From positions 1-64,000 of the forward strand of contig SWBL01000260.1 in assembly GCA_024195585.1 (NCBI GenBank): a stretch of 64,000 bases of DNA, written 5' to 3'. How positions within the stretch are numbered: position 1 is the first letter of the stretch; every line of letters starts with the position of its first letter. The position numbers and the translations under genes were made by a program. Of the stretch, positions 10,060-21,184 are shown one piece after another. This DNA comes from Aureobasidium sp. EXF-3400 (taxonomy: Eukaryota > Ascomycota > Dothideomycetes > Dothideales > Saccotheciaceae). A model generated the notes under the pieces. The model worked only from the letters and a program-made list of their open reading frames with translations, was not told where the DNA came from and ran no database searches.

Positions 10060-12070
10060 ATGTCGTCGTCAATTACTCCAGCAAACTCCAGACTCAACAC
10101 CAAGATGGCTGCCGCGAAAGATGCAAAGTCGAATTCTTCGAAGATGCACCGCCGTTCGCGCACAGGTAAGCTTATATTCTCTTGTTTCTGATTTACGCAC
10201 GTCCATTGCTCACCCTGAATCCGTAGGTTGTTACACCTGCCGTTTGCGCCGAAAGAAGTGCGACGAGGGAAAGCCCGGTTGCAAAGCATGCAACCACTTG
10301 GGTGTTTCTTGTGTTTACAAACGTCCCATGTGGTGGAGCAACACTGCTAAGCGAGCAGAGCAAAAGGAAATGGTCAAAGAAAGGATCAAGTTGACGCAAA
10401 ATGCCAAAAAGGCAAAAGACGCAAGCACACCTCCTCCAAGTCTTTGCAAGACTGAGACTTTCTCCGACTCGAAACCTTCGTCGCGAACACCGTCTGTTTG
10501 CACGCCGTATGCGCCTGAGATCAACTTTAAGCAAGTCTCGCAAGAAGGTTATTTTGCTCTGCCTCCACCAGAGATACTAATGTCCCATCCGCCTCATTCT
10601 ATGTTTTCTCCTTATGAAGTAGACATCAAGACTGAACGCCAGATCTTCATCAATGACGTTCCGACTCGACGAGACTCGACCATCTCAACCTTCAGCACAT
10701 TTCAACCACCTCCAATGGGATCAAACTGTCAAGGCTTTGCTCCCGAGAGCTGGGTTCAGCAAGACTATTTTGAGATGCAACAGGAATCCTTTACCGAAGA
10801 GCCTGTCAACTTCGACTTTTTCGATCTGCCCCACGAGAAGCCCGCACCGAATCACGAGACCATCATCGAGGTAGATGAAGTTGACAAGCCTTTACTAAAT
10901 CATTTCATCCAGAAGGTTTCGAAGCTCATCTTTCCAATTCTTGATGCCAATCAGCACAGTTCTACTCGTTCGGACATCATCCTGCCCGCGCTCGAAACGA
11001 ACAAGAGCTATCTTCATTGCTGCTTGAGTGTATCCGGCCTTCACAAGAAGTCTACCGAAGACGTTCCCTCGGAAGAGATTGATGAGCACATCTTGCGGCA
11101 CCGCTATGCAGCGATATCTGAGCTCTGTGCCGCATTGAACGAAGACAAGAACCATGCCCAGATCCTCGAAGCTACTCTCGGCATGATTTTCTTCCAGTGT
11201 TCTGTCGGCCGACCAACAGACTCGATCCCTGATATACCTTGGCACCAACACTTCCAGGCTGCTGCTGATCTTGTTGATCGACTTGAGCTTCCCACTACAG
11301 TGGTGGGTGCCATGCAATGTGGAGACGTGTCGCGTCCCCCATTCAATATGGCCCTCACGGCTTGGATCGACATTCTCGGAGCAACCATGCTTGGACGCTA
11401 TCCAAGGTTTGCTGATACTTATCGTGATCTCAACATTGGAAAAGGCAGCGCGGGACTGTCAGAGCTCATGGGCTGCGACGACAAGATCATGTTTCTCATT
11501 TCGGAGATTGCTTGTCTCGAAGCTCACAAGCTTGAAGGCATGGATGATCTAGTGCTCTGCGACTACGTCAAGATTCTCGGTCACAGCATTGGCTATTGCG
11601 AGCCAGGACCTGGTGCGGTCAAGAGTGCATTTTCGGGCACTGGAGCCATCAAGCCCAAACAGCTCAGCATCAATGTGACGGCTGCCTTCATGTACGCCGC
11701 ACGCATCTACCTCTGCTCTTTGGTGCCCGGCTTCCGACTTGACGACCACAATGTGACGAATTTGGTCAACGCTTTCTGTAATGTCATGGAGTACATTCCG
11801 GCTGGACCGGAGGGGCATGACCGGTCATTAGTGTGGCCACTACTCGTGGTTGGCTCGGTGTCGTTGCCCACATCGACGTTCCGCAGCATGTTTGAAGAGC
11901 GCTGTTCGCGACTTGGTGAAGCGGCCAACTTTGGGTCATTCGGTCGCGTTCGAGAGCTCTTCAAAGATGTGTGGATGTTGGTCGACAGTGAGGCAGCATT
12001 GGGAAGCTACCAGAGCGTCTCCTGGAGAGACGTGATGGCACAGAAGGGATGGGATTTCTTGTTGATTTGA
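10060..12070 (+). CDS. Zn2Cys6 transcription factor with fungal-specific domain
   Basis: Two exons, 10060-10165 and 10227-12070, 649 aa. The ATG at 10060 is chosen because its exon splices (donor GTAAGC, phase 1) precisely into the zinc cluster. A longer reading from 10010 uses another frame and would translate the intron. The cluster CYTCRLRRKKCDEGKPGC plus KACNHLGVSC gives the expected six cysteines (about 37, 40, 47, 54, 57, 64) and is followed by YKRPMWW, typical of one ascomycete regulator subgroup. A Lys-rich linker follows. The C-terminal ~400 residues are helical and resemble the fungal-specific transcription factor domain. The target pathway is unknown. Confidence 0.92.
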
Positions 12071-12903
12071 GATCTGCTATTGTGTTTGGCCTTGATGGTC
12101 ATGCATATCCTTCTGTGCATCCTGGTTTGGTTGCTTCACCGCTTTACAATAATACCTGTACATACAGCGGAGATTTACGAAGTCATGATATACCCCTGGT
12201 CATGACTCGAGAGTGGTGTAGAATATTCGTAATGGGGAGCATGTTTTCTTTTGGCTTTGTTTTTCGCTTTTTTCTCTGGCATTATACCCATGTCACTCTC
12301 GCCTGACACTATGGCGGAGTAGCGACTTTTGTCTCATTTGGATATGGAGAAGGTCTAGGCGAGCTTGGCGGTATTGCGGTACTATGCAGCTCTGGGCAGG
12401 ACATTACAGTGAGACAGAGCAACAATCGAAGCAAGTTTGAATATGGTTCTCGTCGCAGATGAGTAAATGGGCGTGAAAGTTGTAGAAGACAGGCGGTCGG
12501 CAGAGAGGCAGCGCGGGAACTTGGCGAGAGAGACAGGGTTCGACGGACAAGGCTATTTTCGGCAACAGCATCGGAGGCGGAAGCGACAGCTGCAGATCAT
12601 GGCAGCTCGCAGCATGTGGCAGGTGAGATGGCGCTGAGATTAGCCAGCATCGCACCAATAGCTCCTTCCCTCCAGCTCTCTCTCCTGCAGAATCTACCAT
12701 GTCGGCGGCTCCACCAAGCGCGCCTCACATGCTGAAGACGACGACCTGCAATTGACAGCTCGTCCTCTACCAGCCTTGACAGACGACCGTCTCAGACTAA
12801 TCCTCTACTGCAGACTAGCTGCACAGTAATTACAACAATAGCCACAAACGACTGATCCCGCTTCTTCAGCTCCTTGCACCTCAATCCTTCCTCTCCCACC
12901 ACC
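12071..12903. other. intergenic region, possible uORF
   Basis: This 833-bp stretch lies between two plus-strand genes. A short ORF at 12699-12755 (18 codons plus stop, start MSAAPPSAPHM) lies about 150 bp upstream of the next ATG and could be an upstream ORF if transcription begins far enough upstream. No other element was recognised. Confidence 0.4.
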
Positions 12904-13977
12904 ATGTCAGCTCCTCAACACCCACCACCTCTCCAGACGGCGACCCAAGGCACCTTCTTTGCCAGCAGCGGCGCGTATACACCTTTGACTCCGGACCACG
13001 ACCACGTCGAATCGCCGTCCTTGACTTCGGGCAATGCCCTCGCCCGATTCGAGTTTGAGAAGCCCGCTGGCGACAAGGCTGGCACAAAGATCTTGATGGT
13101 CGAGTGGGAGGACGACGACCAGACCAAGCACGTCCCTGGTCAATGGTCTGTCAGCTGGGAGGCCAAACGTGCTGCTCTGCTTGACCCGAATGCTGTCGAC
13201 ATCAAAAGGGAAGGCCTGCACCGCTTGTACTTCTTGCTATCCGTCGCCGAGCGAGTTCCCGCCACCGTCACCCTCACCCTACACCCGGACAATCAAGAGC
13301 AGGAAAACATAGTCTGGCGCACACATCCACTCCCCGCCATCTTCTCGCCCGAACTGGGAGCTTCGGCTCGCCAAGCTGGCAAGAAGGGCGTCTTGCACAC
13401 TGTCTGGGCTAAGAAGCGTCTACAAGTCCTCAAGCAGGAAATCCACCACGAGGAACAGCACAATCCAGAGGGTGTCGCCTTATCCATGGCCATACAGGAA
13501 CGTGACTGGATAGAGTCTAATTTCGGCGTTCGCACAAAGCCTACCGGCCTGAAGATCGCTACCACAAGCTCCGCGGGCTCCCTGGACCTCGGACTGCCCA
13601 GTCCCGCCAGCCCACGCAGCCCTGGTCGCGGTCCATTGCTGGAGAAGCTCAAGGGCCTCAGTCTCGATACCAAAGCTTCGACACATGATTCGAATCCTCT
13701 GAGTCCTGAAGGTTCAGATGTTGCCGTCAACTTTAATACCTTTGCTGCCCTGCACGGCTTACCCGACCCCACCACTCTTGCCGCCAAACCCGCTCAACAC
13801 ACTCTACCTCAGACTCAGCAGACAATTCCTCCACTATCACAACAACGAAGAATTGCACCGCAGTTACCGCCTGACTCCATTATTGCACAGCAACGACAAC
13901 AAGATGGCAGTAGCATGGCATCACTGAATGCTCTTGCCGTCAATGAAGGTCCTGTCGAATTTAATGCAATCTCTTGA
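12904..13977 (+). CDS. conserved-looking protein of unknown function, early stop
   Basis: Single exon, 357 aa to an in-frame TGA at 13975-13977. The ATG at 12904 has a good context (CACCACCATGTC); in-frame codons upstream lack another ATG. Residues ~45-210 look well structured and conserved (KILMVEWEDDDQ, GQWSVSWEAKRAALLDP, KREGLHRLYFLL, HTVWAKKRLQVLK, QERDWIESNFGV), followed by Ser/Pro-rich sequence with SPASPRSPGRG and EKLKGLSL. The frame stays open for 50 further codons beyond the TGA with protein-like composition (DEDDLFALPLSPRSP), so the true C-terminus may be at 14130. I do not assign a function. Confidence 0.8.
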   Translation: MSAPQHPPPLQTATQGTFFASSGAYTPLTPDHDHVESPSLTSGNALARFEFEKPAGDKAGTKILMVEWEDDDQTKHVPGQWSVSWEAKRAALLDPNAVDIKREGLHRLYFLLSVAERVPATVTLTLHPDNQEQENIVWRTHPLPAIFSPELGASARQAGKKGVLHTVWAKKRLQVLKQEIHHEEQHNPEGVALSMAIQERDWIESNFGVRTKPTGLKIATTSSAGSLDLGLPSPASPRSPGRGPLLEKLKGLSLDTKASTHDSNPLSPEGSDVAVNFNTFAALHGLPDPTTLAAKPAQHTLPQTQQTIPPLSQQRRIAPQLPPDSIIAQQRQQDGSSMASLNALAVNEGPVEFNAIS

Positions 13978-14130
13978 ACTGCTGTCCCTTCGGTAACGAG
14001 AAATGATTCGGCTGCTGATGAAGATGATCTCTTTGCATTGCCATTAAGTCCTCGTAGTCCTGCTGATCAACAAGATAGAGGTTCTGCTTTTTCTTTTGCT
14101 GCTGATCATGTTGCCAAGTACAAGCAATGA
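13978..14130 (+). other. in-frame coding-like extension beyond the TGA
   Basis: Fifty sense codons follow the TGA in the same frame and end at a second TGA (14128-14130). The translated segment contains an acidic patch, a second SPRSP motif echoing the one upstream, and FSFAADHVAKYKQ at the end. From memory, relatives of this protein end with similar text, but that is not verified. It could be a stop-gain allele (CGA to TGA is a single C-to-T change), a sequencing error, or readthrough. No intron that skips the stop and keeps frame was found. Confidence 0.5.
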
Positions 14131-15023
14131 TGAGAGCAGCAGCTGTGAATACCAGAAGCCGAAAATAACGCGACCATGTGACATCTTGTCAGGAAACAGA
14201 TGACATGCTACAGCAGAGACAGAGGCGTCTTATCTATCTGGAAGAAAGGCTCTTGCTATTCGCCTCCATCTTTATCTCTTCTCTTCTACTCCCAACGCAC
14301 CTTTGACATGTCTCTTTGGTCTAACCTTGTTCTTTTTTTACTTGTTCCATTCCTTTGGGTCCACTTTGGACAGTTTCGTGACCACAGAAAATTAACGGTG
14401 GTGGAGGATTTGTCAGCCATCTGTTCTTTCTCTTGCATGTTCTTTTCTACTCTTTTCCCCCTGCTGTTTTTTCCTGTGGATTTGACGTTGAAATATATAC
14501 ACACATAACATGGAAAGCCACAAATGAAGCTGTGTACCAGTGTTTTCTCAAGTTCTCGCTATTGGACCTTTTTCCATTCCTTTCTTTCATTCTGCTTTCT
14601 ATGAGAATATCCCGTTTTTGACAAAGTGATGAGAAAGGAGTTTGTCGCCAAATCTGCTCTATTGGTATTGTGGATACAAGTTGTTCCTGTTCTGTGGTTT
14701 GCGGATGCCAAATATTCTTGGGATCCAAAAGGTATGTGAAGAGCTTTTCGGACAAGCAGAAGACAAGTAGAAAGCCCTCTTCGTTTTGTCTCCATCAATG
14801 GGCCATGAAATAGCAACCTCCTGAAACCTCCGAGCTCTTTTTTTGTTTTTTCTAACCAAAAACTTTCCTGTTTTTCCAACTCTTTTCCTTCTGTTTTTCT
14901 TGTTTTTGTAACCAAAACTCTTTCTACCTTTCTCCATCCTCCGATGTTTGGCAATGATACAATGGAAACGAAGAAGATTTGTCATGAGCTATCGAGCTGT
15001 GGTGACTGTAGAGATAGAGGACT
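14131..15023. other. convergent 3' intergenic region
   Basis: About 890 bp between converging genes, T-rich on the plus strand with many short homopolymer runs. No convincing ORF or RNA gene was seen. Confidence 0.5.
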
Positions 15024-17069
15024 TCAAGGCATGGAAGTGAAACGTTTGCCGCTGCTGTTGATGGTGTCGCTGACTCTTCTTCTCATTGCTTTGAAGGTGT
15101 TGCGGGCTCTAGTGTTGAAGGTGGGAGGAGCTTTGAGGTGCTGTACGTTTTGATGGTGTTAGCATGGGTCTTTTTGGACTTGTTCTTTTTTGGAAGTGAG
15201 ACGGAAGGAGTAGGTGTGGGTAAGCGAGAGGGGTGAGTGAGGGAGAAGGGTGTGGAGTGGCTGAGAAAGGTCAAATGGAAAGAAGAAGGTGCAAAGGGCA
15301 ATTCGAGACAAACGTACTTGCTCACCTTCACTCTGCTGGAGCTGTGCAGAAGAACGTCTGGTGCCTCTTCTTCTTCCATTTCCGTTGTCAGAAGATGCTT
15401 CCTCGTCGCTGCTGCTGAAGTCGATGTGATCGTCATCGTGCGATGGAACTCTTCTCACAACACTTGCCAGGCTTCCTTGTCTAAAAGAAACGTTGCGACC
15501 CATACTCGCATTGCCCGAGGAAACTCTGTCAGAAGCCCTCTGCATCGAAGGTTCTGAGCGTGCAGTCACAAGCGTAGGTGGGTAGACAGGAATGTTAGCC
15601 GGGTAGTAAGTATTCGGCGGAGGAGAAGGTGCAGCAGGAGGCAAAAGATCCGCCATCTCACTGCCTCTGTAGCGTCTCTGCGTCATTATACGACGACGCT
15701 GAGGACGTTCATAAGCCGTCACCGTCTCATCAGAAGCAGGAGAAGACGACAAAGCACTCTGAGGTAATCTAATACCCAGTTGCGCAGCCAGCGAAGCAAG
15801 AGCGTTTTCTTCAATGGACACTGCAGCAGCGTCTTGGTGTAAGAATTCGGCGGCTTCTTGCTCGATGCGAGATAGTGTGTCAAGATTACGATGTTGCTGA
15901 GTGTAAGATCTGCGTCTGAACTCGTCGAACTCTGTCAGGGTGTCTTGGTCCATCATGACCGCGAACGAGGTTCTCGATTGCGGAGGATGCGAGCGCAAAG
16001 GCTCTGGTAGAGCAGAAGTGCTCACTGGTGGACGAGCGTTGGTGCTTGATGGGACGCGCAGGCTACGCATGTTGCCGATCCAAGGAGGTGTCGAACTGAC
16101 GTTCCTAGCAGAGCGTGAGAGCTGTGCTCTAGCAGCTCTACTGTCTCCAATAGCATTGTCTGCTTGTGTAGTGATTCCCGAGAGGTTGCTCCTTGCGCCA
16201 AAGTATGGCTGGGCTTCTTGGTGTAGAGCAAGTGTAGAAGGATTGACATGTGAGGTCTGACGTGCAGAGTCTGTCGTCTCAGAAGCTGAAGATCTCACGC
16301 CTTCCCCTGCACCGCGGACCTGAGTCTGTGGCAATCGGACACGAGCAGGATGAGGCAGTGCATCGTTCTCTTGAAGGTTGGCGCCATGGTTCGCTGAGCG
16401 CTCGACAGATGCAGAAGGATAGACTTGAGTGTTTGCGTCCCTGGCCGACCAGGTCTCCGAGCCTAAAGCAGGAGAAGGTTGGGGGAAGTGAGCAGGACCA
16501 AGTTGTTGAGGCTGGATTGTTCTACCATGCTCGAATCCTTGCCTCTCGCGGAGTTCAGTTCTGGTACCAGAAGACAACGTTTCGTGAGATGGTCGAGATG
16601 GATTGAGATCATAAGTTCGGTAGGAAGGGGGATCAGAGACCAGACGATCTGATGTGAACCGCGAAGTCGACGAGTAGGCTCCTACTTGCGAGCCACGACG
16701 TACTTGATCGATGTAATCGTCTGCGCGCGAAGAATGGTCTTCAACTTCCTCATCGTATCGCTGCCGAGCCAAAGTTCTCAAGTGAGGATAGCAGTCATGA
16801 ACCAATCTCTTCGTGACGAAACCAGCTACTCTCAAGTGCAGCTGCTTGAGTGCTTCCAAGGGCCGATTGGTCCATTCGGCACGTCCTTCGCAAGGCTCAT
16901 GGTACTCTTGCACATTGCCATAGTTGTCGTAGGTCAGAAGAACATAAGTCCAGTAAGGCTGGCCGTCAGAATCATGAGTCACACATGAGAGGACATGTGC
17001 ACCGAACTGTGTTCGCAGGAACTGAAGGTTCTCTTGCAGTTGCAAGAGCATGAAGGCTGGGTCGTCCAT
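15024..17069 (-). CDS. hypothetical protein, largely disordered
   Basis: Two exons, 17069-15318 and 15140-15024, 622 aa. The intron (15317-15141) uses GTACGT and TACAG with branch GCTAAC, and replaces a low-quality read-through tail by a basic C-terminus (NTFKAMRRRVSD). The first ~100 residues look folded: FMLLQLQENLQFLRTQFGAH, YWTYVLLTYDNYGNVQEY and LEALKQLHLRVAGFV. The remaining ~500 residues are rich in Ser, Arg, Gln and Thr with no recognised domain except an acidic patch, DFSSSDEEASSDNGNG. The composition suggests a regulated scaffold or nuclear protein, but this is only a guess. An alternative donor GTGAGC nine nt upstream would give a shorter tail. Confidence 0.75.
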
Positions 17070-17489
17070 GGTCGGAAGATTGTCTAAGTTGAGACGACGA
17101 GATACATGGTGGGATGCGATGATCTTTTATATTTGTTGTGCTTGCTAACGACCAGTCACTTGGCGGGCCCGACGAACGATGGAGAGTCCGGAACATTCTG
17201 AATCGATCTGCAAGTCACAATGGCGAATCACATGAAGAAACTCAAGAGCACTTCCCGGCAAGAGCAATCTAGCCAGCAAACATGGCTTCTGTGTCTGCTT
17301 TGACTATCGCGAGAATGTCCAGACACAATACATCGTATGCTGGAGGAATTCATGGTTCAAGTGCGTCGATACTGATTGTATCAGCTATCTGTCAAAGCAA
17401 TGAGGGTGCAAACGTCGAACTGAGCAAGATCCCATAATCAGAGGTGAAAGGACTGAGGCGTAACAGTGTAAGTATGCTTTCAGCAGGCC
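17070..17489. other. intergenic spacer between two minus-strand genes
   Basis: This 420-bp stretch should contain the promoter of the 17069 gene and the 3' end of the questin-oxidase-like gene. Nothing specific was recognised. Confidence 0.45.
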
Positions 17490-18917
17490 TCAAAGCTGTG
17501 CACGAGATCTGTCTGGAACTTTTGCCCAGGCACTGTCAAAGCCAGCTGAACGAACCCAGGTAGGCTCGGAACCTTCTACAGAGTCGATTGCCATATGACC
17601 AAGCTGCAACCACATATCTTCTTTAATCCTGAAGTTTTCCTTGTTCTCATACGGTTTGCAGATCTGCTGTCCATGAGCCAATGCCCTAACCAGCTTTGAG
17701 CCATGCCCATCATCTTCGAAGTTCTTGACACGTTCGATGATATCGTGCCAAGGGTCGGTGGCTATAGATGTTGGTTTGCTCGGTTTGTAGTTTGCGATTT
17801 CGTCTAGAAGAAGGTCTGGACAGCCTCGCGATGCGTACAAAGTAATGTCGTTGCGGGCCTTCCACTCCAACAAACGGACTTTGTTGGCGTCGCTCAGCCA
17901 GTCTTGTTTGAGGAAAGCAGAGAAGAAGATTGAACAGTTGATGCAGTGCATATAAAAGAAGTCAAACTTGACTGCTTTGTCGCGGCGTTGCGCGGCACCG
18001 CTGAAGTAAGCGGCTGCATTTGTCATTTCTGCTGTGCGCTCTTCGAGCTCCTCGGGACTGCTGATGTGGTATTGAGCGACGATATCGACCATTGTTTGGG
18101 TCTCGGTCTTCAGTATGCCATCGCGGATACGGTTGCCATCCACATCTGCAGCTTTGGCTAGACGCTTCTCGGCATGTGTTTGATTCAGCAACTCAACGAT
18201 GCTCTTTGAAGGCCCAGAACGGTTTTGGGCGGCTTTCTCGGCACCTAGAAACAAAGGCTTCATCCAACAATCATGTACAGCAGCTTGAGCGAGCGCTTCT
18301 GCAATAATGGCGGGCTGGTGGAACTCGATGCCAAAGCCCAAATGAATGATGGGGTGAAGGAAGCCTGCAAACATGCGAGTGAGGAAATCGTCTGCCCTCT
18401 CATCCCCGGCAAAAAGGTACTCATTCAACACCTGCTGCCAGCCCTTCTTGTCCATCTCGGATTGGAAGAAGCGAAGATAGTCGTTGTAATATCGTTCTTT
18501 GCCCAAATACTTCATGAACTGCGAAGGATCTTCCATGTCTTTGATGACGGTTGGTTCAATAGGCTGAGGTGGTCGCTGGTAACCCGCATTGTCGTCATAA
18601 TGCTTCTGTATCTGCGAGGGAGTCGCGGCCAGTGAGTAGATGGTTAGCAAGTGATGGGCAATGTGATTGTGGAATCCGCTTTGATTGAAGAAGATGTGAT
18701 GGTTCTCGTGATTCTCTTGCAACAGATTCGAAGCTTTTGTTGCAGACTCCTGCTTGATGTCGTTGATGTAGAACTCAGGCCACTCGCCAAGGGAGAGTTG
18801 GACTTTGGAAGCTGTCGCCATTGTTCGCGTCGTTCTTGATGCTGAGAAGGAGCGGAGATTGTGTGATGTAAGCTTTGAGAACAGGAAGGCTTGACGAAAC
18901 ATATGTGGCTTTGACAT
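17490..18917 (-). CDS. questin oxidase-like protein (DUF4243 type)
   Basis: Single exon, 475 aa from the ATG at 18917; later in-frame ATGs at 18902 and 18821 are possible. The body (HHLLTIYSLAATPSQIQKHYD, FLTRMFAGFLHPIIHLGFG, PAIIAEALAQAAVHDCW, MAIDSVEGSEPTWVRSAGFDSAW split across the C-terminus) matches the questin oxidase-like family, which includes AflY of aflatoxin and GedK-type enzymes that perform Baeyer-Villiger-like ring opening of anthraquinones. Residues 1-38 (MFRQAFLFSKLTSHNLRSFS with many Arg/Ser) resemble a mitochondrial presequence. No polyketide synthase or tailoring gene lies nearby, so a role outside secondary metabolism, in general oxidation or detoxification, is possible. 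Confidence 0.87.
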   Translation of the reverse strand: MSKPHMFRQAFLFSKLTSHNLRSFSASRTTRTMATASKVQLSLGEWPEFYINDIKQESATKASNLLQENHENHHIFFNQSGFHNHIAHHLLTIYSLAATPSQIQKHYDDNAGYQRPPQPIEPTVIKDMEDPSQFMKYLGKERYYNDYLRFFQSEMDKKGWQQVLNEYLFAGDERADDFLTRMFAGFLHPIIHLGFGIEFHQPAIIAEALAQAAVHDCWMKPLFLGAEKAAQNRSGPSKSIVELLNQTHAEKRLAKAADVDGNRIRDGILKTETQTMVDIVAQYHISSPEELEERTAEMTNAAAYFSGAAQRRDKAVKFDFFYMHCINCSIFFSAFLKQDWLSDANKVRLLEWKARNDITLYASRGCPDLLLDEIANYKPSKPTSIATDPWHDIIERVKNFEDDGHGSKLVRALAHGQQICKPYENKENFRIKEDMWLQLGHMAIDSVEGSEPTWVRSAGFDSAWAKVPDRSRAQL

Positions 18918-19884
18918 GAAGACGCAACTAGGCAATTGACTGATACTTATTCTTTAGGTATGGTGCTGCCATGAAATGGATGACCAACAATTCGCACTGT
19001 TCGATCGGCCGAGTGACGAAATCGCTCCGCCTTTGGGGCGAGCCCCGAGGGTCGCACTTGCCATAATCTGGCCAGAATCTGTTGCTTCCGAAGCGAGAAT
19101 CGGTTTCTCTGAAGGGCCGAAAGTCGTGTCCGACAGGGTAGCACTCACAATACTCTCAAGACCTGATTCCCCCATTGTGACAACAATATAGGCCAAATTA
19201 CATACCAAAATATATCGTAGCGATCGTTACAATCATAAAATTGATTTATGCCAGTTAAAGAAGTGTTGCAGTTCGCCGAGATGTAGTACTAAGCCGACAA
19301 TTGTAGAATTCTTGCTCGGACACGGCGAGCCTACGGCAGAATCAATATGTTGACGGAAGAAACTCCGCTCCAGATGTACAGAGACTTGTTTCCCACGAGG
19401 CAGTCAAATGCTGTTGTCTTGCATCATTGAGCTTCTCGACCTCTATGTCCATCTTTTGTTGACCTTGAAACCTTTAAGGACTGGGCACAAAGATAAAGCC
19501 ATGGTCCATCGTTCAGCAGCCATCTAAAGCAGTATGCTTCGGCAAGACGTCCGACTGCCGAGGTTGCCCATGACCTTTTTGCGACGTCTCTTTCGCTCCA
19601 GCCAACAAGTCATCAATTCTCTTTAACAACAGTATGTCTCGCGTCGACATATTGTATCAGTGGGTCGACATATGATCTTACGGAAGCAACCGCACGCTAA
19701 ACTTGCTCAAGCGCAGTTGTCGTTGTTGTACGAGCAGCTGACCGTCAGATTTCGTCGCCTAATACCAGTACAGTGAATTGCGACAAAGGAAATATGCTGT
19801 CACGCAACGAATGTGTGTTATACAATGCATTCCTCTTTGATCCCTCTCCAGATCGGTCTCAAAAAGCCTTGCGTACCCGAACAT
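18918..19884. other. intergenic region without recognisable genes
   Basis: About 970 bp. There is a local GC-rich stretch near 19020-19060 and A/T-rich sequence near 19185-19260. Small ORFs on both strands (60-84 codons) show no recognisable motif. Confidence 0.4.
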
Positions 19885-21184
19885 CTAATGACCAAATCCT
19901 TGGTGTCGAATTATGCTCTTCTGGCTGTCGCTGTCATCGCTACCCATAGCACTGACATCCACAGTCACCTTCTTCTGGATACCAGCATCCATCTCTATGT
20001 CTGCAAGTGAGTGTGATTTGCTTGCTGTGCTGCGGTGGCCGTGGCCATAGTCGCCTGTGCGGACGTATTTGCCATTGCTGCCGAAGGTGTTGTCGGTGGT
20101 GCCCTTTCTGGAGCTGACGACGGAGGCGAACATTGGCGTAATCTTCTCGAACAGTGGTCGCAGGCAGGGTGTGCAGGTGCAGATCATCGCTGCTGTCAAC
20201 TCGGCTTGTGACCAGAGGACGACTTCGACGAGGCCCCAGGTCAAATCATCATAACCATCCTTGTACAAAACGATGATTGAGCGCATACGAAGGATGCTGA
20301 CTAGACAGGATATGGAGCCTGCGATGATGTTAGGTCGATCTGCGAAGACAATTCTGGCGAGTCAGAGTTTATTGACGAAGTGACTTACCCATTGAAAAGA
20401 GACCTGTGAGAATGATCTTCTTACGGGTATCCGTGTTCAAACCCCAGACGATAGGAGCCGGCAACAAAAGTATCATAAGGTCAGACACGACGTTCAGGGC
20501 TGCGTTGGCTGTGTAGAACTTCTGAGTGCTGATGCAGTACTCAGGTGCAATATCCAAAGTCCATGCAGACGCCATAGGCCTACATTGAAACAGTGAGGAA
20601 AATATACCTCCGACCGAGTATGCGACCGTGAAGGCGGTCACAAACCACCAGCTCCAGGCAAAGTTAGCGATGGGAAATAGGCGGCGGTAGAGCATCAGGA
20701 TGGACAGCTTGGCGAACAACATGGTTATGCTGTACATCACCGCGCACACCACCCATCCACGCAGCAGATTGGGATATATGTACGACACGGGGAGGTCGTA
20801 GATGTGTTTGCCTGCACCCCATTTGCACGCCAACTGGAACAGGCCCGTCTCGCCAATCCAGCACGCAAGCGAGAACAGTGTGCACCCTTGAAATACATCA
20901 GCCACTGCCAAACGGAATCTGAAGCTGGATCCCAGTATGGACTTACAATCATCCCACCAGAGGCTCTTCACCAGACGTATGCGTGTGTAGAATCGCGCGG
21001 CAACGACGCTGCAGACAATGACCAAACAGATGATGTCGCAGGTTGTGATCTTGTATGTTATACCGACAGCATGGTGGATGTGAGACACTTCTCCAGGAGG
21101 TGGCCGCCCAGCAGGTATCTCGGACAGAGGAATGCCCAACGCGACCAGAGACTGAATCTGTGCAATCTCCGCCTGGCTTGCCAT
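19885..21184 (-). CDS. fungal rhodopsin-like 7TM membrane protein (first copy)
   Basis: Three exons, 21184-20947, 20886-20389 and 20318-19885, 389 aa. Both introns are supported by GTAAGT donors and frame continuity. Splicing restores the family motif LWWDDW and joins LFSMG to SISCLVSILRMRSI. Seven hydrophobic segments are evident, with typical family features: KITTCDIICLVIVCSVVAARF, WGAGKHIYDLP, TMLFAKLSILMLYRRLFP, GGIFSSLFQCRPMASAW, LNVVSDLMILLLPAPIVWGL and ELTAAMICTCTPCLRPLF. The family (fungal rhodopsin domain, near PTH11-type receptors) lacks the retinal lysine of true rhodopsins. Some members are proposed sensors. The cytosolic tail is Ser/Asp-rich. Confidence 0.9.

Noticed and set aside
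10010..10226. Longer N-terminus for the first Zn2Cys6 regulator starting at 10010
   Set aside because: That frame translates the intron between 10166 and 10226 and has no ATG exon matching the family; the 10060 exon joins perfectly to the zinc cluster.
15159..15317. Unspliced C-terminus of the 15024-17069 gene
   Set aside because: The read-through tail is Phe/Leu/Ser-rich without sense, whereas a GTACGT...GCTAAC...TACAG intron gives a clean alternative ending at 15024.
18954..19208. Pair of opposing ORFs upstream of the questin-oxidase-like gene
   Set aside because: Both are short, mirror each other and lack recognisable motifs; they probably reflect a local GC-rich stretch.
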